From Cellulomonas sp. SG140 (lineage in GTDB: Bacteria; Actinomycetota; Actinomycetes; Actinomycetales; Cellulomonadaceae): a stretch of DNA of 64,000 bases. Made by a program: the position numbers and the translations under genes. The stretch spans positions 124,001-188,000 of the forward strand of contig NZ_JANZLA010000002.1 in assembly GCF_025770785.1 (NCBI RefSeq), in the 5' to 3' direction. Shown one piece after another: positions 1-7,440 of this stretch (its first letter is position 1; each line of letters opens with the position of its first letter). Under the pieces are notes generated by a model. It saw nothing but the letters and a program-made list of their open reading frames with translations, was not told where the DNA came from and searched no databases.

Positions 1-924
1 ACCGGCGGTGCCAATGCCGTGTTCCTCCTGGCCAGGCAGGCGTACCTCACCGAGATCACACCACCGCTGTACCGAGCCCGGGCACTGTCCACGCTGGGTG
101 GCGTCGGCCGGATGGGGGTGTTCCTGGGGCCGTTCCTCGGTGCCGGCGTGGTGCACCTGGCCGGGACGCCCGGCGCCTACTGGCTCGCGGTCGGCGTCAC
201 GGTGGTCACCTTCGTGATCGTCGCCGCCGTCCCCGACGTCGCCGCCGAGGCGACCGCCGCCCGGCGTGAGGCGCCCCGCGTGCCGCTGGTGCATGTGCTG
301 CGGGAGAACGGGAGCGTGTTCGCCACCCTGGGCGTCGCCGTGCTGCTCGTCGGGGCGACGCGAGGGGCGCGGCAGGTGGTGCTGCCGCTGTGGGGCGAGC
401 ACCTCGGCCTGGCGCCGGCCACCACCAGCCTGGTCTACGGCGTCTCGGGCGCGCTCGACATGCTGGTGTTCTACCCCGCAGGGAAGGTGATGGACCGCCG
501 GGGGCGGCTGTGGGTGGCCGTGCCGTCGATGGTGCTGCTGGGGCTGTCGATCGCGGCGCTGCCCCTGTCGCGGTCCGTCGGCACGCTGTCCGTCGTCGCG
601 ATGGTGATGGGGCTGGCCAACGGGGTCGGGTCCGGCCTGCTGATGACGTTGGGTGCGGACGTGGCCCCCGCGGCGGTCCGCTCGCAGTTCCTCGGCGTGT
701 GGCGGCTGTTCCAGGACGCCGGGCTCGCGGCCGGACCGCTGGTCGTGTCCGCCGGGGCCGCGCTCGGCAGCCTGGCGGCCGGCGTGCTCGCCGTGGCCGG
801 GGTCGGGGGAGTGGCGGCCGCCGTGCTGGCGGTCACCGTGCCGCGGTGGTCCGTGCACGCCAACGCGCGGACGCGGCGGGCCGCCGGCCTCCGGCCGGAC
901 GGGACAGCGCCCGGGGCCGGCTGA
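1..924 (+). CDS. MFS transporter, 5'-truncated by window edge
   Basis: This is the C-terminal part of a major facilitator superfamily permease in the inner membrane. The frame is open from the first base of the window, so the true start lies upstream. The visible ~307 residues hold many hydrophobic helices separated by short Arg/Gly loops, including a cytoplasmic loop with the MFS-like signature MDRRGRLW near residue 164. A charged Ala/Arg-rich tail follows the last helix. The substrate cannot be read from the sequence; a drug or metabolite exporter is plausible. It is convergent with the next MFS gene, and both stop codons lie in one hairpin. Confidence 0.8.
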   Translation, partial: TGGANAVFLLARQAYLTEITPPLYRARALSTLGGVGRMGVFLGPFLGAGVVHLAGTPGAYWLAVGVTVVTFVIVAAVPDVAAEATAARREAPRVPLVHVLRENGSVFATLGVAVLLVGATRGARQVVLPLWGEHLGLAPATTSLVYGVSGALDMLVFYPAGKVMDRRGRLWVAVPSMVLLGLSIAALPLSRSVGTLSVVAMVMGLANGVGSGLLMTLGADVAPAAVRSQFLGVWRLFQDAGLAAGPLVVSAGAALGSLAAGVLAVAGVGGVAAAVLAVTVPRWSVHANARTRRAAGLRPDGTAPGAG

Positions 925-950
925 CCGGCGTCCGAGGCGGGCCGGTCAGC
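920..950. terminator. Bidirectional terminator-like hairpin between convergent MFS genes
   Basis: A perfect 10-bp inverted repeat (GCTGACCGGC at 920-929, GCCGGTCAGC at 941-950) with an 11-nt loop covers the stop codons of both convergent genes. It has no U-tract, as is common for high-GC actinobacterial terminators. Confidence 0.55.
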
Positions 951-2481
951 TCTCCTCGGCGGCGACCGCGGGGCTCGGGACGCCCTCCGGCACGGCCGGC
1001 ACGGGGTCGTCGGACGGTCGGCGCACCAGCCAGGCCGCGGGGATGGCCAGCAGCGACACCAGGGCTCCGACCAGGAAGGCGGCCTGCACGGCGCCCGCGG
1101 TCGCCGCTGCACCGTCGGCGCCCTGCTCGGCCAGCCGACCCGCCTGTGCGGTGAGCACCGTGACGAAGAGCGCGGTGCCGGCGGCCCCGGCCACCTGCTG
1201 CACGGTGCCGACCATCGCGCTGCCGTGCGAGTACCGGTGCCCCGGGAGCGAGCCGAGGGCGGACGTGAACAGCGGAGTGAACATCGCGGCCAGGCCGGCC
1301 GACAGCGTCACGTGCGCCGCGAGCAGCAGCCCGGGGGAGCTGTGCTGGTCGAGCGTCGTCATGCCCCACAGCGCCGCGCTCAGCAGCACCGCTCCGGGCA
1401 CCAGCAGCGGCCTGGGCCCGAACCGGTCGTAGGCGCGGCCGACCGCGGGGGCGAGCAGGCCCATCAGCAGCCCGCCGGGAAGCAGCAGCAGGCCGGTGGA
1501 CAGGGTGGTCAGGTGCAGCACCTGCTGCGCGTAGATCGGCACCATGATGATGGTCCCGAACATGGCCATCATCACCACGGCCATCAGTGCGACGCTCACC
1601 GTGAACGTGCGGGAGCCGAACACCCGCAGGTCCAGCAGAGCGTCGTCCGCCCGCTGCAGCCACAGCTGCCGGGCGACGAAGAGCGACAGGGCCGTCAGCC
1701 CCACCGCCAGGCTCAGCCAGGCCGTCACCGGCACGACACCGGTCGCGCTGCCGAGCGTCGACAGCCCGTACACGATCCCGCCGAACGCGAACGCCGACAG
1801 CACCACCGAGCCGACGTCCACCCGTGCCGAGCGGGTCTCGCCGATGTTGGGCACCCGTGCCGCGCCGAGGGCCAGGGCACCGAGCGCGATCGGCAGCACG
1901 AGCCCGAACATCCAGCGCCACTGCAGCACGGACAGGATCAGGCCGGAGATGGTGGGCCCGATCGCCGGGGCGACGGAGATCACCACCGAGATGTTGCCCA
2001 TCGTCCGGCCCCGGGAGGCGGGCGGGGTCACGGTCATCACGGTGGTCATCAGCAGGGGCAGCATCACGGCGGTCCCGGTCGCCTGGACCACGCGGCCCGC
2101 GAGCAGCACGGGGAAGCCGGGAGCGAGCGTGCACACGGCCGTGCCCAGGCTGAACAGGCCCATCGCGGTGAGGAAGGCGGCCCGCGTCGTGATCCGCTGC
2201 AGGACGAAGCCCGTCACGGGGATCACCACGGCCATGGTGAGCATGAACGCGGTGCTCAACCACTGCGCCGTCGCGGGCGTGACCGACAGGTCCGTCATCA
2301 GGCGGGGCAGCGCGACGCCCATGATCGTCTCGTTGAGGATCACCACGAACGTGGAGACCAGGAGCAGCACGACGGCGAGCCGGTCGCGCGGCGCCATCCG
2401 TTCCGGGGCGGCTGCCGGGAGCGGCCCCTCGGAGAGGGGCGAGCCGGGTTCGAGCAGCTCGGGGCTGGGCCGGTCGGTCAC
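946..2481 (-). CDS. DHA2-family (EmrB/QacA-like) MFS drug exporter
   Basis: This is a 511-residue multidrug-type permease of the DHA2 (14-helix) MFS family, expected to export toxic compounds by proton antiport at the cytoplasmic membrane. The N-terminal region has the motif LNETIMGVALPRLMTDL that is typical of EmrB/QacA proteins. A motif-C-like stretch (APAIGPTISG) follows, and further hydrophobic helices run to about residue 490. The GTG start at 2481 was chosen because GGAGAG lies 6-8 nt upstream; an in-frame GTG 54 nt earlier lacks this. The C-terminus is acidic (VAAEES). No TetR or MarR regulator is adjacent, so the inducer is unknown. Confidence 0.85.
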   Translation of the reverse strand: MTDRPSPELLEPGSPLSEGPLPAAAPERMAPRDRLAVVLLLVSTFVVILNETIMGVALPRLMTDLSVTPATAQWLSTAFMLTMAVVIPVTGFVLQRITTRAAFLTAMGLFSLGTAVCTLAPGFPVLLAGRVVQATGTAVMLPLLMTTVMTVTPPASRGRTMGNISVVISVAPAIGPTISGLILSVLQWRWMFGLVLPIALGALALGAARVPNIGETRSARVDVGSVVLSAFAFGGIVYGLSTLGSATGVVPVTAWLSLAVGLTALSLFVARQLWLQRADDALLDLRVFGSRTFTVSVALMAVVMMAMFGTIIMVPIYAQQVLHLTTLSTGLLLLPGGLLMGLLAPAVGRAYDRFGPRPLLVPGAVLLSAALWGMTTLDQHSSPGLLLAAHVTLSAGLAAMFTPLFTSALGSLPGHRYSHGSAMVGTVQQVAGAAGTALFVTVLTAQAGRLAEQGADGAAATAGAVQAAFLVGALVSLLAIPAAWLVRRPSDDPVPAVPEGVPSPAVAAEES

Positions 2482-2674
2482 GGGACTCTCCAGGCGAGGT
2501 CGGGCCCAGCGTGGGGCGGTCAGGCCAGGGCGCAAGGCGGTCGGGACTGCGACGTACGGCTCAGCCCCGCGGGGACCCCGCGCAACGGCCGCCGTCCAGT
2601 CTGTGTGCGCAACCTCTCACCCGTCACTGACATTCCTCGCGGCGCCCGGTCCGCGACGGCTGCGCGGGCGGCGG

Positions 2675-2706
2675 CCGGCCCTCAGTGCGCCCGGCCCTCA
2701 GTGCGC
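2675..2706. repeat. Exact 16-bp tandem duplication over a stop codon
   Basis: The 16-mer ccggccctcagtgcgc occurs twice head to tail (2675-2690 and 2691-2706). On the minus strand it duplicates the last codon and TGA stop of the coiled-coil gene plus the bases just after it, as expected from replication slippage. Confidence 0.8.
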
Positions 2707-3321
2707 CCAGCGCGCCCTGCGTCCGAACAGCCCTCGCTGTGCCGCGGACTCCGCCGCTGTCCCGGCAGACACCGCGGCCGGCACGGCACCAGAGGCAGTC
2801 GTCTCGTCGTCGGCCGCCACCTCGTGGACGACCGGCAGCGGCTCGGCGACCGCGACGCCGGCGAGCGCGTTCCGCACCGCCTCGAGAGCGCGTTCGGCCT
2901 GCTGTGCACGGTGCACGGCCCGCTGCTCACCGGAACGCGCCTCGGCCAGCTCGGACTCGTACTCGGCCGTCGCGTCGGCCAGCTCGGCGGCGTGGGCCGC
3001 CCGCGCGTCGGCCAGCTCGTCCTCCAGCTCGGAGATCCGGCCGGTCAGGCGCACCAGGTCTGCGTCGTGCTCCGCCTGGCGCGCCCGCAGCTCGGCGTCG
3101 CGGGCCGCGACCTGCTCCGCCAGCTCGTCCGCCTGAGCGCCCCGTGCCACCACGACCGCGACGGCGGCCGTCACCCCGGACTCCTCGAGGGCGGCCCGCA
3201 TCACCTCCACGCGGGTGTCGCGCTCGGTGTCGCGCAGGTCCTCCCAGGGCTCCTTGCGCAGGCCCGAGTAGCGAGCGCGCTCGATCGCCGATGCCATGCC
3301 GTCGGGGCTGAGGGTGTCCAT
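2698..3321 (-). CDS. Coiled-coil protein of unknown function
   Basis: This 207-residue soluble protein has no family I recognise. Residues ~1-60 look globular. Residues ~65-165 are almost entirely Ala, Glu, Asp, Arg and Leu in heptad-like order (LAEQVAARDAELRARQAEHD and similar), which predicts a long coiled coil. The tail is Ala/Val-rich and ends with a basic patch (LFGRRARWAH). There is no signal peptide or membrane helix. The ATG at 3321 lies 6 nt after a GATGCT -10-like box with no Shine-Dalgarno, suggesting a leaderless mRNA. A scaffold or DivIVA-like role is possible but unsupported. Confidence 0.65.
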   Translation of the reverse strand: MDTLSPDGMASAIERARYSGLRKEPWEDLRDTERDTRVEVMRAALEESGVTAAVAVVVARGAQADELAEQVAARDAELRARQAEHDADLVRLTGRISELEDELADARAAHAAELADATAEYESELAEARSGEQRAVHRAQQAERALEAVRNALAGVAVAEPLPVVHEVAADDETTASGAVPAAVSAGTAAESAAQRGLFGRRARWAH

Positions 3322-3327
3322 TGCCCG

Positions 3328-3333
3328 AGCATC
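3328..3333 (-). promoter_or_regulatory. Putative -10 box of leaderless transcript
   Basis: GATGCT on the minus strand lies 6 nt before the ATG of the coiled-coil gene, and no ribosome binding site is visible. This matches the spacing at many other genes in the window. Confidence 0.35.
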
Positions 3334-3382
3334 GGCCCGTGCAGGCGTCCGTGGCGATGGGCGACCGGATGAATGTGCGGGT

Positions 3383-3432
3383 GATCCGGACCGGCCGACC
3401 CGTTCGGACCAACGGGTCGGCCGGTCCGGATC
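3383..3432 (-). terminator. Very long perfect hairpin ending the sulfur cluster
   Basis: A perfect 22-bp inverted repeat (3383-3404 with 3411-3432) encloses a 6-nt loop. Its first stem bases on the minus strand are part of the TGA stop of the CoA-disulfide reductase fusion gene. It is the obvious transcript end of the cluster and could also block readthrough from the other strand. Confidence 0.75.
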
Positions 3433-5959
3433 AGATGAACAGCGTGGTGCCCGAGTCGTGCGCCTCGCCGAGGAAGGTGGCGACCCCGCCGAGCTCGACG
3501 CCGTCGATCAGGTCCTCTCGGGCGATGCCCAGCAGGTCCATCGTCATCGTGCAGGCGATCAGCCGCGCCCCGCCCTTCTGCGCGGCGGAGATCAGCTCCG
3601 GCAGCGACGGGACCTCCTTGTCCTTCATCACCTTCTTGATCATCGCGGTGCCGGCGCCCGCCAGGTTCATCTGGGACAGCGTGAGCTTGTCCGCACCCTG
3701 CGGCATCATCGCCCCGAACATCCGGTCCGTCACGCTGCGGTCGCGGGCGGGAGCGTCGGTGCGGCGCAGCGAGTTCAGCCCCCAGAACGTGAAGAACATC
3801 GACACCTCCTCGCCCATCGCGAGCGCGCCGTTGGCGATGATGAACGCGGCGAGCACCTTGTCGAGGTCCCCGGAGAAGACGACGAAGGAGTTCTTCGCCG
3901 CCTGGGGCGCCACGACAGCCGGGGCGCTCAGCGCAGCTGCGGGGGCGGGGGCCGGCGCACCGCCCTTGCGGAACCGGGCGACGTACCCGGGGCCGGACGG
4001 GGTCAGCGTGACCAGCTCGTGCCCGTTGCGACGTGCCCACGCCGGGCCGTCGTTCGCGAAGCCGGGGTCGGAGACGGTGACCACGACCTCGTCGCCGGCG
4101 CCCAGGCCCCGCATCGTCTCGGCGAGCTTCATGATCGGGCCCGGGCACGCCAGCCCGGAGCAGTCGAGGTCCACGCTCACCCCGGTGACCACGGGCTGGG
4201 CGGCCAGGCGGCGCACCTGCTCGGCGATCTCCGGCGGGTCGGCGTAGGCGATCACCGGGGCCGGCGGCTCGTCGGACTCGGGCATGAGCTCGCGCCACGC
4301 CCGGAAGGTCGCGGTCCCGCCGGACAGCACGGACACGTCGGTGAACCCGCGCTGCACCAGCGCGCGGTGCGCCAGGTAGCTGCGGAAGCCGACCGCGCAG
4401 TAGAGCCGGACCGGCACCGAGCGGTCCCAGTCGGCGCACCGCTCGCGCAGCACCGCCAGCGGCACGTTCTCCGCGCCGGGCAGGTGCCAGATCGCGTACT
4501 CCTCCGGGGTGCGGACGTCGACCAGCCGCGCGTCCCGCGTCGCGTTCTCCCAGTCCTGGGCGTACCAGAGGGAGATGTCGCCCCGGAGCACGTTGGACGC
4601 GACGAACCCGGCCATGTTCACCGGGTCCTTGGCGGACCCGAACGGCGGGGCGTAGGCGAGCTCGAGCTCCTCGAGGTCGTACACCGTCTGCTCGGCGCGC
4701 AGCGCGGCGGCGAGCACGTCCAGCCGCTTGTCCACACCGTCGAACCCGGCCGCCTGGGCGCCGAGGATCCGGCCGGTCGCCGGGGAGAACAGCACCTTCA
4801 GGCTCATCATCGCGGTGCCCGGGTAGTAGCCCGCGTGGCCGGAGGGGTGCACGTGCACCGCCCGGTAGGGCACCTTCGCGGCCACCAGCTGCCGCTCGGT
4901 GGCGCCGGTGCCGCCCGCCACCATGTCGAACACCTTCACCACCGAGGTGCCCTGCGTGGAGCGGTAGACGGTGTCGCGCCCGCAGATGTTCTCGGCCGCC
5001 ACGCGCGCCTGCCGGTTCGCGGGGCCGGCCAGCGGCGCCAGCGCGGTGCCGGGCAGCACGGTGTGCGGCGTCTCGACGGCGTCCCCGGCGGCCCAGATCG
5101 CGGGGTCCGAGGTGCGCATGTGCTCGTCGACGGCGATGCCGCCGTGCGGACCGAGGGCCAGCCCGGCCTCGACGGCCAGACCGGTGGCGGGGCGCACGCC
5201 GGCCGCGAGGATCACCAGGTCGGCGGCGAGCAGCTCGCCGTTGCTCAGCTCGACGTTGACGCCGCCGTCGGTGCGCGGGGTGAAGGCCGCGGCGCCCGTG
5301 GACAGGTGCAGGGTGACGCCGCGCGAGCGCAGGTGCTGCTCGACCGGCACGGACATCTCGTGGTCCAGCGGCGGCAGGATCTGGTCGGCCAGCTCGACGA
5401 CGTGCACACGGGCGCCCCGGTGCTGGAAGTTCTCGGCCATCTCCAGGCCGATGTAGCCGGCGCCGATCACCACGGCCCGGGCGGGCTCGCGCTCGCCCTT
5501 CGCGGCGGCTGCGACCAGCGCGTCGAGGCGCGCCTTGATCCTGTCCATGTCGCCCAGCCGGCGCAGCACGTGCACGGCCTCGTGGTCGATGCCCGGCAGC
5601 GGCGGACGCACCGGGTTGGCGCCGGGGCAGAGGGCGAGCGCGTCGTAGCTCTCGGTGTACTCGCGGCCGGAGTCGACCTCGCGCACCGTGACCGTGCGTG
5701 CGGCGCGGTCGATCGACAGCACCTCCGAGCCGATGCGCACGTCGATGTCGAGCGACTCGCGCAGGCTCTCGGGCGTCTGCAGCAGCAGGCGTCCGCGGTC
5801 GGCGATCACCTGGCCGATGTGGTACGGGAGCCCGCAGTTGGCGAACGAGACGTGGTGGCCGCGCTCGAGCACCACGATCTCGGCGAACTCGTCGAGGCGC
5901 CGGGCGCGTGCTGCGACCGACGCTCCAGCTGCCACTCCACCGACGACGACGATCTTCAC
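3431..5959 (-). CDS. CoA-disulfide reductase-rhodanese-TusA-DsrE-like fusion flavoprotein
   Basis: This 842-residue cytoplasmic protein combines four sulfur-handling modules. Residues 1 to ~455 are a CoA-disulfide reductase-type flavoprotein, with the FAD-binding GGVAAGASVAARARRL, the redox Cys in SFANCGLPYH, a second dinucleotide fold (VVIGAGYIGLEMAEN) and the family signature YAPPFGSAKDPVNM. Residues ~470-560 are a rhodanese with active loop CAVGFR. Residues ~600-675 are a TusA/SirA domain (CSGLACPGPIMKL). The last ~150 residues resemble DsrE/DsrE2 (IANGALAMGEEVSMFFTFWG). The family reduces CoA persulfides or disulfides with NAD(P)H; the appended domains probably pass sulfane sulfur between Cys residues. 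The GTG at 5959 has AGGAG at ideal spacing. A CstR-type operator sits just upstream. Confidence 0.9.
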   Translation of the reverse strand: MKIVVVGGVAAGASVAARARRLDEFAEIVVLERGHHVSFANCGLPYHIGQVIADRGRLLLQTPESLRESLDIDVRIGSEVLSIDRAARTVTVREVDSGREYTESYDALALCPGANPVRPPLPGIDHEAVHVLRRLGDMDRIKARLDALVAAAAKGEREPARAVVIGAGYIGLEMAENFQHRGARVHVVELADQILPPLDHEMSVPVEQHLRSRGVTLHLSTGAAAFTPRTDGGVNVELSNGELLAADLVILAAGVRPATGLAVEAGLALGPHGGIAVDEHMRTSDPAIWAAGDAVETPHTVLPGTALAPLAGPANRQARVAAENICGRDTVYRSTQGTSVVKVFDMVAGGTGATERQLVAAKVPYRAVHVHPSGHAGYYPGTAMMSLKVLFSPATGRILGAQAAGFDGVDKRLDVLAAALRAEQTVYDLEELELAYAPPFGSAKDPVNMAGFVASNVLRGDISLWYAQDWENATRDARLVDVRTPEEYAIWHLPGAENVPLAVLRERCADWDRSVPVRLYCAVGFRSYLAHRALVQRGFTDVSVLSGGTATFRAWRELMPESDEPPAPVIAYADPPEIAEQVRRLAAQPVVTGVSVDLDCSGLACPGPIMKLAETMRGLGAGDEVVVTVSDPGFANDGPAWARRNGHELVTLTPSGPGYVARFRKGGAPAPAPAAALSAPAVVAPQAAKNSFVVFSGDLDKVLAAFIIANGALAMGEEVSMFFTFWGLNSLRRTDAPARDRSVTDRMFGAMMPQGADKLTLSQMNLAGAGTAMIKKVMKDKEVPSLPELISAAQKGGARLIACTMTMDLLGIAREDLIDGVELGGVATFLGEAHDSGTTLFI

Positions 5960-5974
5960 GAGCTGTCTCCTCAC

Positions 5975-5990
5975 ATACCCCTGGTGGTAT
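5975..5990 (-). promoter_or_regulatory. CsoR/CstR-type operator upstream of CoA-disulfide reductase fusion
   Basis: ATACCCCTGGTGGTAT is an interrupted palindrome (ATACC-N6-GGTAT) with G/C-tract halves, the form bound by CsoR/CstR-family tetramers. It is 15 nt before the start codon and closely matches the site at 9208-9223. This suggests an internal promoter repressed by the neighbouring repressor. Confidence 0.7.
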
Positions 5991-6074
5991 GCAGAGACGC
6001 TATGCGACCGATCATGGGATGAACTGGGACCTGGGTCCGGGGCTCGTCCCGGCCCGGCTGCGGCGCCGACCGGG

Positions 6075-6449
6075 TCAGGCGAGGGAGAGGAAGAGCTGCT
6101 CGAGGCGGTCCGCGGCGACGTCGTCGGGGCCCTGCGGGTCGCGCAGGCAGCTGCGCAGGTTGGCCGCGACCAGCGCGAAGCCCGCTCGTTCGATCGCGCG
6201 GGAGACCGCGGCGAGCTGCGTGACGACGTCCTGGCAGTCGCGGCCGTCGTCGAGCATGCGGATCACCCCGGCCAGCTGCCCGTGCGCCCGCCGCAGGCGC
6301 GCGGACACCTTCGCCACGGCCACCGGGTCCGGTGCCGCGGGGGCGGGGTCGACGGCCACCGCAGAGGCAGAGGCGTCCGCGGTGACCGTCGGGGCTGCGT
6401 CCGACGACGCCGTCGCAGCCGGTCGGCGGGGCCTGTCAGGCCCGGGCAT
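6075..6449 (-). CDS. CsoR/FrmR-family repressor, CstR-like persulfide sensor
   Basis: This 124-residue all-helical DNA-binding repressor belongs to the DUF156 (CsoR/RcnR/FrmR) family. The conserved core starts near residue 45 (KVSARLRRAHGQLAGVIRML) after an Ala/Pro-rich extension. Two Cys occur at the canonical positions (GRDCQDVV and ANLRSC). The His that completes the copper site in true CsoR proteins is Asn here (ANLRSC), as in staphylococcal CstR, which senses per- and polysulfide through a Cys pair. Its place among sulfur-transfer genes and the two matching operators support that role. The start overlaps the thioredoxin gene by 14 bp, so the two are co-transcribed. Confidence 0.85.
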   Translation of the reverse strand: MPGPDRPRRPAATASSDAAPTVTADASASAVAVDPAPAAPDPVAVAKVSARLRRAHGQLAGVIRMLDDGRDCQDVVTQLAAVSRAIERAGFALVAANLRSCLRDPQGPDDVAADRLEQLFLSLA

Positions 6450-6813
6450 GGCTCGCCTCGTGCTCGGCGATCTGCCGGCGCACGTCGTCCATGTCGAGAT
6501 CCTTGACCCCGGTGATCACGCGCTCGAGGTCCGCTGCCCGCAGCGCACCCGGCTGGGAGAACACCAGCACGCCCTCCCGGAACGCCATGAGCGTCGGGAT
6601 CGACGTGATGCCGGCCTGCGCGGCGAGCTCCTGCTCCGCCTCCGTGTCCACCTTGGCGAACACGACGTCGGGGTGGGTCGTCGAGGCCTGCTCGAAGACG
6701 GGCGCGAACATGCGGCACGGCGCGCACCAGTCGGCCCAGAAGTCGACCAGCACGATGTCGTTGTCGCGGACGGTGTCGGCGAACGTCTCCGCGCCGACGG
6801 CGATGGTGCTCAT
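6436..6813 (-). CDS. Thioredoxin
   Basis: This 125-residue thioredoxin-fold protein has the active site WCAPC in FWADWCAPCRMF at residues ~28-33 and the cis-Pro loop TSIPTLMAF. A charged helical tail follows. It reduces disulfides or persulfides on partner proteins and may recycle the rhodanese and reductase Cys residues made by its neighbours. AAGGA lies 6-7 nt before the ATG. It overlaps the downstream repressor gene by 14 bp. A very similar paralogue lies at 38519-38890, outside this cluster. Confidence 0.9.
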   Translation of the reverse strand: MSTIAVGAETFADTVRDNDIVLVDFWADWCAPCRMFAPVFEQASTTHPDVVFAKVDTEAEQELAAQAGITSIPTLMAFREGVLVFSQPGALRAADLERVITGVKDLDMDDVRRQIAEHEASHARA

Positions 6814-6846
6814 GTCAGTCCTTGTCGGGTCGTCAGCGGTCGGCGG

Positions 6847-6963
6847 TCAGCGGCAGGTGCACTGCTGCTCGGCCGGCACGTTCGCCATCACCAGGTCGAC
6901 GTGCTGGCCGCAGCCGGTCCAGGTGACCTTGCCACAACGGGAGCAACGGATGGGGCTGCACAT
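6847..6963 (-). CDS. 38-residue Cys-rich zinc-ribbon-like microprotein
   Basis: This short gene encodes MCSPIRCSRCGKVTWTGCGQ followed by a His/Val segment and a C-terminal CTCR. The Cys pairs (CxxC near the N-terminus, CG in the middle, CxC at the end) and a His suggest a single zinc ribbon or a Cys-rich sulfur carrier. GAGGAGA lies 7-9 nt before the ATG, which strongly supports translation. It sits between the rhodanese and thioredoxin genes on the same strand and so is probably expressed with them. I recall similar tiny proteins in other actinobacteria, but no function is known to me. Confidence 0.75.
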   Translation of the reverse strand: MCSPIRCSRCGKVTWTGCGQHVDLVMANVPAEQQCTCR

Positions 6964-7022
6964 GGGGTGTCTCCTCGAGTTCTCGGGACGGGTCCCGCGG
7001 CAGGGGCCGGGGACGGGTGGGT

Positions 7023-7061
7023 GGCACCAGCAGGTGCCGGGCCGCGCGGTGTGCCGCGCGG
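7023..7061 (-). other. Two hairpins in intergenic gap of sulfur cluster
   Basis: Between the rhodanese stop and the microprotein start lie a 6-bp hairpin (GGCACC/GGTGCC, 7023-7038) and an 8-bp hairpin (CCGCGCGG repeated at 7042-7049 and 7054-7061). They may attenuate or process the cluster mRNA. Confidence 0.4.
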
Positions 7062-7077
7062 AGCTGGGGGTGGAGGG

Positions 7078-7440
7078 TCAGCGGCGGACGGCGCCACCGG
7101 CCGCCTGCCAGGCGCCGATGCCGCCGGACACGCTGGTGGCGTCGAAGCCGAGCTTGCGCAGCTGGTTGGCCGCGGTGCGCGAGCGCATGCCGCTGTGGCA
7201 CATGACCACGACCTGGCGGTCGGCCTTCAGCCGCCGCGGCGCACCCGAGATCTGGCCGAGCGGGATGTGCACGGCCTGCGGCGCGTGCCCCGTCTTCCAC
7301 TCGTGGCTCTCCCGGACGTCGACCAGGGCGGCGCCGTCACGGACCAGCTCGACCGCACGGTCGGCGCGGACGCTGGCCGGCAGCTTGCCGTCGTCGGAAC
7401 GGCCGAGGCCGAACAGGCGCAGGAACGGGTTGGTGCTCAT
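7078..7440 (-). CDS. Single-domain rhodanese-like sulfurtransferase
   Basis: This is a 120-residue one-domain rhodanese. The active-site loop is CHSGMR (MCHSGMRSRTAANQL, residues ~82-96), and the conserved DVRE motif (LVDVRESHEW) is near residue 47. It would carry sulfane sulfur as a Cys persulfide and exchange it with thiols such as CoA, bacillithiol-like thiols or thioredoxin. The ATG at 7440 overlaps the stop of the upstream reductase gene (ATGA), with GAAGGAG 11 nt before it. This indicates translational coupling. The N-terminus (MSTNPFLRLFGLG) is short and slightly hydrophobic but not a signal peptide. Confidence 0.88.
   Translation of the reverse strand: MSTNPFLRLFGLGRSDDGKLPASVRADRAVELVRDGAALVDVRESHEWKTGHAPQAVHIPLGQISGAPRRLKADRQVVVMCHSGMRSRTAANQLRKLGFDATSVSGGIGAWQAAGGAVRR

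Noticed and set aside
1225..3372. Long open frame antisense to the DHA2 transporter and coiled-coil gene
   Set aside because: High-GC DNA commonly leaves open frames opposite real genes. The translation is Arg/His/Gln-rich without motifs, while the other strand has clear transporter and heptad signals.
3296..6022. 908-residue open frame opposite the reductase fusion
   Set aside because: It is a mirror of the codon bias of the real gene. The minus strand carries a full set of reductase, rhodanese, TusA and DsrE motifs with a ribosome binding site and operator.
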